From assembly GCA_026981645.1 (NCBI GenBank), contig JALSII010000006.1:226564-277747 (forward strand): a stretch of DNA of 51,184 nucleotides. The letters run 5' to 3'. Numbering within the stretch: position 1 is the first letter of the stretch; each line of letters starts with the position of its first letter. Positions 1 to 10,126 of this stretch are shown here, piece by piece. Position numbers and translations under genes: made by a program. This stretch comes from Hyphomicrobiales bacterium. Lineage in GTDB: Bacteria; Pseudomonadota; Alphaproteobacteria; Rhizobiales; Devosiaceae. The notes under the pieces were generated by a model. It was not told the origin of the DNA, did no database searches, and worked only from the letters and a program-made list of their open reading frames with translations.

Positions 1-121
1 AAAATCTACCTATCCCGGACTTTACGGGCGCTTTAATGCCCCCGGCTAGCCTTGCGCCTGAGTTTGGAAGATGCGCCCAAATCTACGGCGCGCGTTCATG
101 AAAGTACCCCGGGGGTTAGAT

Positions 122-505
122 ATGTCACTCGACACCAGTTCGCCAATCCTTGTTGTGGATGATTATTCAACAATGGTGCGCATCCTGCGTAATCTGCTCA
201 AACAGCTGGGTTATGAAAATGTGGATGATGCTTCTGACGGCAGTCAGGCTCTCGCCATGATACAGAAAAAGCAATACGGGCTGGTCATATCAGACTGGAA
301 CATGGAGCCTATGACCGGTTACGACCTGTTGCGCCAGGTGCGGGCGCGGGCAGAGACCGTACGCCTGCCCTTCATCATGGTGACGGCTGAATCAAAGACA
401 GAAAACGTCATTGCCGCCAAAAAGGCCGGTGTGAACAATTATATCGTCAAACCGTTCAACGCGCAGACCCTCAAGGGCAAAATTGACGCGGTATTTGGAG
501 CTTAA
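122..505 (+). CDS. cheY: Single-domain chemotaxis response regulator (CheY)
   Basis: A 127-residue stand-alone receiver domain. The acidic pocket is D13/D14, the phospho-acceptor is D58 (in ISDWNMEP), the switch threonine is T88 and the conserved lysine is K110 (in YIVKPF). CheY passes the signal from the CheA kinase to the flagellar motor by diffusing through the cytoplasm. The start at 122 follows a G-rich ribosome site. An upstream ATG at 71 in the same frame would add 17 residues that lie outside the fold. The next gene, 3 bases downstream, is cheZ, which supports a chemotaxis role over a generic receiver. No other che or flagellar gene is in the window. The 121 bases before it hold nothing I can name. 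Confidence 0.9.
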   Translation: MSLDTSSPILVVDDYSTMVRILRNLLKQLGYENVDDASDGSQALAMIQKKQYGLVISDWNMEPMTGYDLLRQVRARAETVRLPFIMVTAESKTENVIAAKKAGVNNYIVKPFNAQTLKGKIDAVFGA

Positions 506-508
506 GAC

Positions 509-1222
509 ATGGGCAGCACAGCAAGAAGTTTAAACAAGCCTGCAAAAAAACCGGGCAAAGCAGCAAAAAAAGTGCAACCCGGCCCAGTTGAAGTGGCAAA
601 TGACGAGTTGGTGGTCCAGACCATCGTTGACCTGGGCGACAGGCTCAAAAACTCTTCTTCCGAACAGATGACACTTACCGATGTCATTAGTGTTGCCGAG
701 TTACTGACAAGCTCCCTGCAACCCCTGCTCCGGCGTATTGACGTAACCCTGCAAAAGGAGTTGCGCGGTATTCTTATGAAAATTGAAAGTCTGCGGCAGG
801 ATATTTCCAAGGTTCATGCGGACGATATCGCCGACAATCGCATTCCTGAAGTGGGCAAGGAGCTTTCAGAGGTGGTCAAGGCCACCGAGTTTGCCACCAA
901 TTCCATCATGGGCGCCGCTGAGGCGGTTCTGGCAGCGGAGGATAAGCCCGAAAAGGAATATCGCGAATTGGTCACCGACCGGATGATGGCGGTTTTTGAA
1001 GCCTGTTCTTTTCAGGACATCACGGGTCAACGCATCACCAAGGTGGTGGATACGCTCGAAGTCATTGAAGAGCGCATCAACATTCTGTGCGAGATGATGG
1101 ACAGCCACGCAGGGAAAACAGCGCCGGTTCTCACCGAATCTGAAAAATCCAAGGAAAAGCAATTGCTGCACGGTCCAACATCGGGTGGCGCCAGCCAATC
1201 TGATATTGATGCGCTGTTTTAG
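509..1222 (+). CDS. cheZ: Protein phosphatase CheZ
   Basis: A 237-residue, mostly helical protein with the CheZ signature FQDITGQRITKV. D170 and Q174 match the catalytic Asp and Gln that place water for hydrolysis of phospho-CheY. The C-terminus (SQSDIDALF) matches the short CheY-binding tail of the family. The N-terminus is a Lys/Ala/Pro-rich linker. The gene starts 3 bases after cheY, so the two are almost certainly cotranscribed and cotranslated, and this protein would dephosphorylate the neighbouring product. CheZ is common in gammaproteobacteria and found in only some alphaproteobacteria. The call rests on both active-site and tail motifs. Confidence 0.92.
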   Translation: MGSTARSLNKPAKKPGKAAKKVQPGPVEVANDELVVQTIVDLGDRLKNSSSEQMTLTDVISVAELLTSSLQPLLRRIDVTLQKELRGILMKIESLRQDISKVHADDIADNRIPEVGKELSEVVKATEFATNSIMGAAEAVLAAEDKPEKEYRELVTDRMMAVFEACSFQDITGQRITKVVDTLEVIEERINILCEMMDSHAGKTAPVLTESEKSKEKQLLHGPTSGGASQSDIDALF

Positions 1223-1251
1223 AGGCAGGGCCTAAAGGCGTGCCGGCGAGC

Positions 1252-2118
1252 CTACCAGACCAGCATCGGCATATGTCCTGCAAGACGCGCCCCGGTGGGA
1301 GCTATCAGCGCCTCAATATTGGCATCATTGGCACCCCCGGCTGTTGCCAATTCCCCGGCGTGAACCGAACCTGAAATGAACAGAAAATCTACTTTCTGAA
1401 GAGCTGCGCCCGCCGCGTCGGTGCGCACGGCGTCGCCAATGCTCAGGATACGGGCGCGCGGCACAGACAGGGCCTCCAGCTTTTTCAGCGCGTACTCATA
1501 AATGGGCGCAAAGGGCTTGCCCGCCATCACCACCTCACCGCCGCGTGCCTCATAAATGTCGGCCAGCGCCCCGGCACAATAGCGCAGCGTGTTGCCGACT
1601 TCGACAACTTTGTCCGGGTTGGCGCAAATCATCGGCAGTTTGCGCGCCAGCCAGATTTCCATCTCTGCATCATATCCGCCAGCAGCGAATATATCGGAAT
1701 CCACATCGCTGACGATAATTGCTACAGCACTTTGTGCATCGCCAAGCTTTACATCAATTCCGGCAAACAGACTTTCCAGTCGTGAGGGGCCGACATGGCG
1801 GATATTCTTGCCTGCATAGCGTAAAATCTCTGCCCTTGCGACATCGCCGGAACTGGAGATTGCATCATAGGCATCATCTCCAATGCCAAGGCTTTCCAGC
1901 ATAGCAACCACATCCGCAAGGGGGCGGGGCATATTTGTGACCAGCGCAACACGGGGAATGTTTTTTTTGTCCCTGCCTTTGAATTTCCTCAACGCGACAT
2001 CAGCTTCAGGGTGCCGGGCCACCCCGTTGTGCAGCACTCCCCAGATATCACACAGAATAACATCATAATTGTCAGCAATTTCATGCAAGCCCTTCAGGGC
2101 TCCGGTAACGTTTGTCAA
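1252..2118 (-). CDS. HAD superfamily class IIA sugar-phosphatase-like hydrolase (TIGR01459 type)
   Basis: HAD hydrolase of the NagD/class IIA branch. Motif I is DVILCDIWGVLHNG near the N-terminus, motif II is VALVTNMPRP, and a C-terminal Asp motif (ARILSIGDAVRTDAAGA) completes the active site. The family removes phosphate from small metabolites; the substrate is unknown. The frame stays open upstream to a GTG at 2235, but the extra 39 residues (Lys, Asn and Pro rich) do not look like the family. A TTG at 2118 gives about 288 residues, the usual family size, so I prefer it, although its ribosome site is weak. Related genes often sit near groESL in Rhizobiales, and here it is 3.5 kb away. It converges with cheZ, with 29 bases between. 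Confidence 0.8.
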   Translation of the reverse strand: MTNVTGALKGLHEIADNYDVILCDIWGVLHNGVARHPEADVALRKFKGRDKKNIPRVALVTNMPRPLADVVAMLESLGIGDDAYDAISSSGDVARAEILRYAGKNIRHVGPSRLESLFAGIDVKLGDAQSAVAIIVSDVDSDIFAAGGYDAEMEIWLARKLPMICANPDKVVEVGNTLRYCAGALADIYEARGGEVVMAGKPFAPIYEYALKKLEALSVPRARILSIGDAVRTDAAGAALQKVDFLFISGSVHAGELATAGGANDANIEALIAPTGARLAGHMPMLVW

Positions 2119-2238
2119 AATCTTGATTCCAAGGCAGGAGAAGAGGAGGATTAAGGGTTCAGGGGGAAGACGTTTCCGGCTGTGATGTTCGAGTGTGTTA
2201 TTTTTTCCGATAATCTGGTTTATTATCGGTGACACGCT

Positions 2239-3480
2239 CTATTGGCCAGCCAGGTTGATTTGCAAAAAATCATCACTCTGGGACAGCAGGTCAGAGCGAA
2301 TGGGCCCTGCTTTGGCCAGATAGGGCCCTTGCGCGAAACCGATGCCATCATCAACAAGTGTGAGCACCTGCTGCTCTGTCGTAACATTTACCATGATCAG
2401 GTCAACCTCAAAGCGGCTTACATAGGCAGCGATGTCTGCTGTATGAAAATCGGTGTAATGAGAAGGATTGTCTATAAACATTTTTGCGTCAGCCCGCACC
2501 GAACGGACCCCGAGGTTCTTTAGTTCCGAATAATTCAGGCGAAGTGATTTCACATCACAAAGGGAGAAGCCGATACCGCTTTTGGCCATGGCTTTCAGGG
2601 CTGGGGCATCATTGGCGCGCGCCTCCTGCCACTGCTCCTCTGTCAGGGAGAAGTTAAGCAGGTCAGAAATGGCACGGTTGGCATCAAGAATAGCCATGAG
2701 TTGATTACGCGATTGTTTGCTGGAGATGGTTGCCATGGAAATCGGTGCATAAATCGCAACCGGCTCCCCACCGGTTTTTGAACGCCGGGCAATGGTTATA
2801 GCGTCCATCAGGGCCATGCCCTCAATCTGGGCAACAAGATCCTGCCCGCCTTTCAGGGGCAGAAAATCGGAACCCTCAGCCAGTTCATTGTCCTCAAGCA
2901 TCAGACGGGGTACCAGATCATAGCCATGGGTTCGCCGCTGGGGCAGCGTAATAATGGGCAATATGTGATGGATAAGACGGTCATCAGCCAACGCTTCACG
3001 CAGAATCTCGGGGGGAATTACCGGCTCTGCAGGCTTTTTTTTCTCCACCGAGACATACTCAATTCCGCCACGCCTTTTTTCTTCGCTCAAATCTGTCTGC
3101 CTGCGCTCTTTTTCAAAATCCGCCAGGGTTTCTGCGAGTTCACGCACCACCGTCCCCAATACGGAAACATCAGCTTCAAGCACCTCTACCCGCGAGCCCA
3201 ACTCAAGATCTGCAAACTCGTTCATGCGCCGGCTCAGGTTCTGCCCCGCCTGAGCATCTGTTGAAAGAAGCCGTGAGAGGTCCTGAATAGAGCGCTCGAG
3301 GCGTTGCTGATCCCGCTGGCGCAGGATGCGTTCAAGCATGAACAGGCAGAAAACCAGTCCGATAATCCCGGCAAGAAGAGCTTCAATCAGAGTAAAGGTC
3401 AGCCCGAAATACGCAGTACCGGCGATGGCAATGCTGATGGCTGCAATAAATAGGTAGACGAGGCCCTGCACCTGATCCAA
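2239..3480 (-). CDS. Membrane protein with degenerate EAL domain (probable non-catalytic c-di-GMP sensor)
   Basis: 413 residues: two membrane helices (about 7-29 and 32-50), a charged coiled-coil stretch (about 55-130), a linker, then an EAL-like domain (about 165-405). The EAL signature itself reads YDLVPRL, the DDFGTG region reads CDVKSLRLNY, and the late EGVE glutamate is valine in VNVTTEQQ. The C-terminal QGPYLAKAGPI still matches the QGY-F-KP block, so the fold is recognisable but metal-binding residues are missing. I infer a binding or regulatory role and no phosphodiesterase activity. The start is TTG at 3480, behind a good purine-rich ribosome site; a GTG three codons later is also possible. 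It is divergent from the sigma-54 activator across a 207-base gap. Confidence 0.8.
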   Translation of the reverse strand: MDQVQGLVYLFIAAISIAIAGTAYFGLTFTLIEALLAGIIGLVFCLFMLERILRQRDQQRLERSIQDLSRLLSTDAQAGQNLSRRMNEFADLELGSRVEVLEADVSVLGTVVRELAETLADFEKERRQTDLSEEKRRGGIEYVSVEKKKPAEPVIPPEILREALADDRLIHHILPIITLPQRRTHGYDLVPRLMLEDNELAEGSDFLPLKGGQDLVAQIEGMALMDAITIARRSKTGGEPVAIYAPISMATISSKQSRNQLMAILDANRAISDLLNFSLTEEQWQEARANDAPALKAMAKSGIGFSLCDVKSLRLNYSELKNLGVRSVRADAKMFIDNPSHYTDFHTADIAAYVSRFEVDLIMVNVTTEQQVLTLVDDGIGFAQGPYLAKAGPIRSDLLSQSDDFLQINLAGQ

Positions 3481-3687
3481 TCCCTTTCCCCTTCAGCGCT
3501 TAAGATTCGCTCGCCTTTTACATAGCAGCTTGCGGCTGTTCGTTGAAGCATTGCGGCGGGCCGATAGCGCTTAAAAAAATCACTTTGCAGGCAAAATGCA
3601 AAAGACCCAAACACTTTATTTACCCTGTTGGCACAAACTGGAGTGTGGAACAGTTGCGTATACCCCAGAACAGGGAGACTATAAATC

Positions 3688-5115
3688 ATGCGATCCGCAA
3701 ACGGATCTGAAGCAGGCGTCAGTTTTCTGGTGATCGAGAACGATCCCGCATCCTTCCGGGTGATGCGGGACAATCTGGAAAATGAGTTTGGCGCGGGCCA
3801 TTCCGTCAGCCATGCCGCTTCAGGAAAACAGGCAAGCTCGTTATTGCGCACTCAGGACTTCGACATCGTTCTTGCCGATGTTGAAAGCCTAAGCCACAAT
3901 CTCTCCTCCGCCGAAGAGGGCATTTCTCTTGTCAGCCGTGCCGCTGGTTCCGCATTGGTCATTGCCCTATCAGAAGGGGGCTCGGTATCAGTGGCAGTTG
4001 CTGCCATGCGCGCCGGAGCCCATGACTATATCGCAAAACCCATCAACTACGCCGCTTTGTCCACCCGCATTGCAGAACTTGGCCATCGCCACGGCAATGC
4101 CAGGGCGCTCAATGCCGACAGGGACGGCCTTTTTTCACCTGACTTTGAGGGTTTTGTGGGCACGTCTCACCAGATGCGGATTATTTACGAACAAATTGAA
4201 CGCATCGCGCCCTCTCCCGCTCCGGTTTTCATTACCGGAGAAAGCGGGACGGGCAAGGAAGTGTGCGCCGAAGCACTGCACAAGCGCAGTACTCGTGCCA
4301 ACAAACCCTTTATCGCCATAAATTGCGGCGCTATCCCGCGTGACCTGATGGAGAGTGAAATATTCGGTGTTGCGCGCGGTGCTTATACCGGAGCCACCCA
4401 TGACAGGTCCGGAGCTGCCGAACTGGCGCAAGGGGGCGTATTGTTCCTTGATGAAATTGGTGAGATGGATCTCGGCCTGCAGGCCAAGCTGCTCAGGTTT
4501 TTGCAGACCGGCTCCATAACCCGGGTTGGTGAAGCTACATCCCGACCCGTAGACGTCCGGGTGATTTGCGCCACAAATTCAAATCCTATGCAGATGATTG
4601 CGGAAAAGAAATTCAGGGAAGACCTGTTTTATCGTCTGCATGTTCTGCCCATACACCTGCCCCCGCTCAGGCAACGCCCCGCAGACATTCTGCCCCTGGC
4701 ACAGACATTCCTCAAGCGCTACTCGGGCGAGGAAAACAAGCATTTTGAGGGTTTTTCCCAGAATGCAGCTGATATGATAGTTGCTCGGGAATGGCCGGGG
4801 AACGTGCGGCAGCTTCAAAACCTTATCCGGCGTGTTGTTGTCATGTTCGAGGGGTCTGAAATTACTGCCGATATGATTTCAGCAGCAGATATTGAAACCC
4901 GGGAAGTGCACACGCCCGAAGGCCCGTGCATGGAAAAACCTCAACCAATCCGGCCCATGTGGCATCAGGAGCAACGCATAATCGAGGATGCGCTGGCTCA
5001 ATTTGACGGTAACATCGCCCAAGCCGCCGCCGCACTGGAGATCAGCCCTTCAACCATCTACCGCAAGCAGGCAGCCTGGGAGCAGATGCAGCAGCTAAAA
5101 CAACAGGTAGCATGA
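3688..5115 (+). CDS. Sigma-54-dependent response regulator, NtrC family
   Basis: 475 residues in three parts. The receiver (about 10-125) has D64 as likely phospho-acceptor and K117 in DYIAKPI, but its acidic pair reads IEND instead of DD. The AAA+ domain (about 150-385) has Walker A GESGTGKE at 184-191, the sigma-54 contact loop GAYTGA at 231-236 (Tyr in place of the usual Phe, a known functional variant) and Walker B GGVLFLDEIGEMD. A Fis-type helix-turn-helix lies at about 425-470. The protein would activate sigma-54 promoters by ATP-driven remodelling. The target is unknown: no partner kinase is adjacent, and I find no convincing -24/-12 promoter in the window. Closest in plan to NtrC and LuxO types. 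Confidence 0.9.
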   Translation: MRSANGSEAGVSFLVIENDPASFRVMRDNLENEFGAGHSVSHAASGKQASSLLRTQDFDIVLADVESLSHNLSSAEEGISLVSRAAGSALVIALSEGGSVSVAVAAMRAGAHDYIAKPINYAALSTRIAELGHRHGNARALNADRDGLFSPDFEGFVGTSHQMRIIYEQIERIAPSPAPVFITGESGTGKEVCAEALHKRSTRANKPFIAINCGAIPRDLMESEIFGVARGAYTGATHDRSGAAELAQGGVLFLDEIGEMDLGLQAKLLRFLQTGSITRVGEATSRPVDVRVICATNSNPMQMIAEKKFREDLFYRLHVLPIHLPPLRQRPADILPLAQTFLKRYSGEENKHFEGFSQNAADMIVAREWPGNVRQLQNLIRRVVVMFEGSEITADMISAADIETREVHTPEGPCMEKPQPIRPMWHQEQRIIEDALAQFDGNIAQAAAALEISPSTIYRKQAAWEQMQQLKQQVA

Positions 5116-5126
5116 GCGCCATTCGT

Positions 5127-5477
5127 TCAGGTCAGATAGGCAATATCTGCGCCCCAGAAGGCAACATGATCTTTTATCTGCGCGGCCAACGGGCAGGGAT
5201 CAGCATAGTACCAGACGGCATCAGGTGAAATTTTTTCAACACCCACCAGATCGAAATGGGATGCATCGCCCTTGCAGGGGCAGTTGCTTGTGTGTTCCAA
5301 GGGGAGCAGAAACCTTTGCACAACATCTGCGCAGAATATAAGTGGCAATGGGATACTCCCCTTCCCTGAGGTCCAGCGCCGGGGTTGAACAGGCAACCCT
5401 ATGTCCACTGAACATCACCCTCACCGGGCCTGAGCTTGGCACGATTGGTATATCTTTATCCCTGCATTTTTAGCCAT
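5127..5477 (-). pseudogene. DUF427 family protein gene with two compensating frameshifts
   Basis: Three segments together make one DUF427 protein of about 116 residues. An ATG at 5477, after a perfect AAGGAG site, opens MAKNAGIKI. The reading then continues two bases out of frame as PIVPSSGPVRVMF and LDLREGEYPIATYI, and from about 5340 returns to the first frame for ADVVQR, CPCKGDASHF, AVWYYADP and HVAFWGADIAYL. The first junction lies in ATATA, which fits a two-base TA gain. The second lies in CTGCGCAGAT, which fits a two-base GC loss. As written, translation from 5477 stops after 18 codons. Either a decayed gene or two sequencing errors. Small DUF427 proteins have no firmly known function. 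It converges with the sigma-54 activator. Confidence 0.75.
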
Positions 5478-5597
5478 GGGCAGCTCCTTCTTACAAAAAG
5501 TGCGGGTTTTTGTGATGCCCTGGTGAGCCAGTATTGGCGGCAGAAATCAAGGCAATACGACGTGAAGGCATGACGAAACATTTTGGAGGGCAAAAAC

Positions 5598-5626
5598 TTG
5601 ACACCCTTCGTTTGCAACCCTATATC
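5598..5626 (+). promoter_or_regulatory. groESL promoter
   Basis: TTGACA at 5598-5603, a 17-base spacer, and TATATC at 5621-5626. The -35 box is preceded by C, giving CTTGAC, so it could also serve the heat-shock sigma factor. Transcription would start near 5633, placing the CIRCE element at the very start of the leader. The 5478-5713 gap holds only this and the CIRCE site. Confidence 0.65.
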
Positions 5627-5638
5627 CCCGGTTGGCTG

Positions 5639-5665
5639 TTAGCACTCTATAATGACGAGTGCTAA
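5639..5665 (+). promoter_or_regulatory. CIRCE operator (HrcA binding site)
   Basis: A perfect CIRCE inverted repeat: TTAGCACTC, nine bases, GAGTGCTAA. It begins 13 bases after the -10 box and ends 48 bases before the groES start. HrcA binds this element and represses chaperonin genes until heat stress titrates the chaperonin. hrcA itself is not in the window. Confidence 0.97.
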
Positions 5666-5713
5666 CAAGACGTCATATTAACGCAACAGATCAAGACAGA
5701 AATTGGAGTGAGC

Positions 5714-7704
<1,991 letters not shown>

Positions 7705-7800
7705 AAAGCCCGGCACGCACAGCCGAATTATCAGGCGTTGGGTCGGCCCGACCGGCCCGGCACAGTTCCAGGGTTTTGACTTCCCAGTCTTGAACCCGGA

Positions 7801-7838
7801 AAAAGAGGCGCGAAGCTATAAGGCTTCGCGCCTCTTTT
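7801..7838 (+). terminator. Intrinsic terminator after groEL
   Basis: A perfect 16-base stem (AAAAGAGGCGCGAAGC and its complement) around the six-base loop TATAAG. The A-rich foot on one side and T-rich foot on the other make it work in either direction. It ends the groESL transcript. The rest of 7705-7959 shows nothing further. Confidence 0.93.
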
Positions 7839-7959
7839 GCGACCTTATCGCACACATAATGCAACCAAGCTGAAATGGGTGAGTGCTTTTTTGGTTTTGT
7901 TAGCAAGATAGTGACATCATCAATTCACTATGGGCCCGAAACCGCGCCGGGAGGCGGAG

Positions 7960-8907
7960 ATGGACAAAACCTATCGCGGACACCGTGTAGCGGTGGTACT
8001 GCCCTGCCACAATGAAGAAACGGCCATTGCGGACGTAGTCAGGGCCTTTGCCGACACTATTCCTCAGGCCAAGATATTTGTGTTCGACAACGCCTCCACC
8101 GATGCCACTGCGAGCCGGGCAAGCGCGGCGGGAGCCAGCATTATCCGGGTGCCAATTCCGGGCAAAGGCAATGTGGTACGGCGCATCTTTGCTGATGTTG
8201 AAGCCGACATCTATGTAATGGCCGATGGGGACGGCACCTATGAAACCGGTATTGCCCCGGCCATGATTGACAAACTTATCGACGAGCGTCTGGACATGGT
8301 GGTGGGGGCTCGAAAACCTGCTGGGGCTGGTCAGATATACCGTTTCGGACACACGTTCGGAAACCGCCTGCTGACCGGGACCGTCGCAAAGATTTTCGGC
8401 GAAGGTTTTACCGACATGCTTTCGGGATACCGGGTATTTTCCCGGCGCTATGTCAAATCGTTTCCCGCTCTTTCCAGGGGGTTCGAGATTGAAACCGAGT
8501 TGACCATCCACGCACTGGAACTGCGCGCGCCCTACGCCGAAATTGAAACTGCCTATTCGGCCCGCCCCGAAGGCTCAGTCAGCAAACTCTCGACCTACAA
8601 GGACGGTGCCCGCATCGCCAAAGCCATATTGCGGCTGCTCATTCGCGAACGTCCCCGTCAGGTCAATCTGATGCTGGCCTTTTCCATGGCCATTGCTTCG
8701 CTGGTTCTGGGCCTGCCGATTGTGTTCGAGTTTTTGCAGACCGGGCTGGTGCCACGCTTCCCCACCGCCTTTCTTGCCGGCATCATCATGCTGGGCGCGA
8801 TGCTGATGGCGATTACCGCGGTTATTCTGGACAGCGTAGTCACGGGCCGGTCCGAGGCCAAACGGCTGACCTATCTCAGCGTTCCCGGCGTGAGGGCAAA
8901 AGACTGA
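7960..8907 (+). CDS. Family 2 glycosyltransferase (dolichol-phosphate-mannose-synthase-like)
   Basis: 315 residues from the ATG at 7960, chosen because GGAGG lies six bases before it; an ATG at 7930 would add ten poorly placed residues. The N-terminal GT-A domain opens VAVVLPCHNEETAI, has FVFDNASTDAT and the metal-binding MADGDGTYE, and later FEIETELTIHAL. The C-terminal third has two hydrophobic helices, so the enzyme should be anchored in the inner membrane. The family moves a sugar from a nucleotide sugar to a polyprenyl phosphate. The next gene encodes a GtrA protein, the usual partner that may move the lipid-linked sugar across the membrane, pointing to modification of a surface glycan. 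The actual sugar cannot be told from sequence. Confidence 0.88.
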   Translation: MDKTYRGHRVAVVLPCHNEETAIADVVRAFADTIPQAKIFVFDNASTDATASRASAAGASIIRVPIPGKGNVVRRIFADVEADIYVMADGDGTYETGIAPAMIDKLIDERLDMVVGARKPAGAGQIYRFGHTFGNRLLTGTVAKIFGEGFTDMLSGYRVFSRRYVKSFPALSRGFEIETELTIHALELRAPYAEIETAYSARPEGSVSKLSTYKDGARIAKAILRLLIRERPRQVNLMLAFSMAIASLVLGLPIVFEFLQTGLVPRFPTAFLAGIIMLGAMLMAITAVILDSVVTGRSEAKRLTYLSVPGVRAKD

Positions 8908-9305
8908 AAGAGCTGACGAACTCTCATTTTCTCAGGTTTTCGCTGGTCGGCATTGTCGGCTTTATGGTTGATGCCGGAGTATTGGTGCTGGTTGACGGAG
9001 TGCTTGGCCCTTATGTCGGGCGATTGGTTTCGTTTGCTCTGGCGGTATTGACGACCTTTGTGTGCAACAAGTTTTTCACCTTCGCCAACAGGGAGAGCGG
9101 CCTTACGCTGCCCCGTGAGTTCGGGCGCTATTTCTCCGCCATGATCGCGGGGGGGAGCGCCAACTACGCGTCTTACGCAGCGCTGGTCTATTTCGTTGAT
9201 ATTGTGGCCGCATGGCCAGTCATTGGCGTAGCTATCGGCTCTATTGTCGGACTGGCGATAAATTTCGCACTGGCAAAAAACTGGATTTTCAGGTCTGAGC
9301 GTTAG
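8904..9305 (+). CDS. GtrA-like membrane protein, probable CTG start
   Basis: A GtrA family (PF04138) protein of about 133 residues with four membrane helices and the typical ending FALAKNWIFRSER. The first ATG (8964) falls inside the first helix and lacks a ribosome site. The conserved opening FLRFSLVGIVGFMVDAG lies partly upstream of it. No ATG, GTG or TTG occurs between 8904 and 8964. A CTG at 8904 has GAGGG seven bases before it and overlaps the TGA of the glycosyltransferase (CTGA), a layout like common ATGA couplings, so I place the start there. CTG at 8913 is the alternative. GtrA proteins are thought to flip polyprenyl-linked sugars made by a partner GT2 enzyme, here the preceding gene. 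Confidence 0.82.
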   Translation: MKELTNSHFLRFSLVGIVGFMVDAGVLVLVDGVLGPYVGRLVSFALAVLTTFVCNKFFTFANRESGLTLPREFGRYFSAMIAGGSANYASYAALVYFVDIVAAWPVIGVAIGSIVGLAINFALAKNWIFRSER

Positions 9306-9412
9306 AGGTTTTTTAGCCTCGCGGGGCGCAACGCATTTCTCACGACCCGTGAAATACGCGCTGCTCCAAATGGCGGGGCATCGCATGGGTGACGGCTCGC
9401 TTTTCGCTCGCT

Positions 9413-10126
9413 TCAGTCCGCTCTGAATGCGCCAAGTACCCGGTCGAGCAAAGCCTGCCTCCGCTCACTGAGATTCCGGGTGCGCGACACCACCAGACTA
9501 GCCTCACTTTTCAATATCACCCCATCCTCCAGCACCCGCAAGCCGTTGGCTTTGAGGGTGGAGCCGGTGGAGGTGATATCGACAATCAGGTCGGCAGCGC
9601 CCGAGGCGGGAGCGGCTTCGGTGGCCCCAAGGCTTTCAACGATTTTATATTCGGCAATGCCGTGGGCAGCGAAACAGCGCCTTGTAAGATTGACATATTT
9701 GGTCGCCACCCGGAGCCAGCGCCCGTGCCGGGAAGAAAAATCCGCCGCCACGTCCGAGAGGTCGGACATGGCTGAAACATCCAGCCACACGTCAGGAACA
9801 GCGACAACCACATCGGCCTGACCAAAGCCCAGCGCTTTGGCAACAATCACCTTGTCCGGTCCGTTCCGGCTTGCCTCGTGGATGAGGTCGGTGCCGGTGA
9901 TGCCCATATCCAGATTGCCGCGAACCAGCTCGCGGGCGATTTCTCCGGCGGACAGAAACCGCACGACAATATAGGACTGCCCGGCAATCTTTCCCTGATA
10001 GGAACGGGCACCGCCGGGGCGTTCGATGGGCAGACCGGCGTCGGCAAACACCTTGCGGCTTTGTTCTTCGAGCCGACCCTTGGAGGGCACGGCAAGGATG
10101 ATTTCGCCCTCTGGTTTTGCACTCAC
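9413..10126 (-). CDS. hisG: ATP phosphoribosyltransferase catalytic subunit, short form
   Basis: 237 residues, the length of the short HisG that lacks the C-terminal regulatory domain. It opens AVPSKGRLEEQSRKVFADAG and has GADLIVDIT-like AADLIVDITSTGSTLKANGL, the phosphoribosyl-binding block. It makes phosphoribosyl-ATP from ATP and PRPP, the first step of histidine synthesis. The short form needs HisZ, encoded directly upstream. The start is a GTG that overlaps the hisZ stop (GTGA), implying coupled translation that would balance the two subunits. Last gene of hisS-hisZ-hisG. Confidence 0.95.
   Translation of the reverse strand: MSAKPEGEIILAVPSKGRLEEQSRKVFADAGLPIERPGGARSYQGKIAGQSYIVVRFLSAGEIARELVRGNLDMGITGTDLIHEASRNGPDKVIVAKALGFGQADVVVAVPDVWLDVSAMSDLSDVAADFSSRHGRWLRVATKYVNLTRRCFAAHGIAEYKIVESLGATEAAPASGAADLIVDITSTGSTLKANGLRVLEDGVILKSEASLVVSRTRNLSERRQALLDRVLGAFRAD

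Noticed and set aside
3640..3665. Possible sigma-54 promoter before the NtrC-type gene (TGGCAC present)
   Set aside because: The -12 element TTGC is missing at the required distance; only the -24 half matches.
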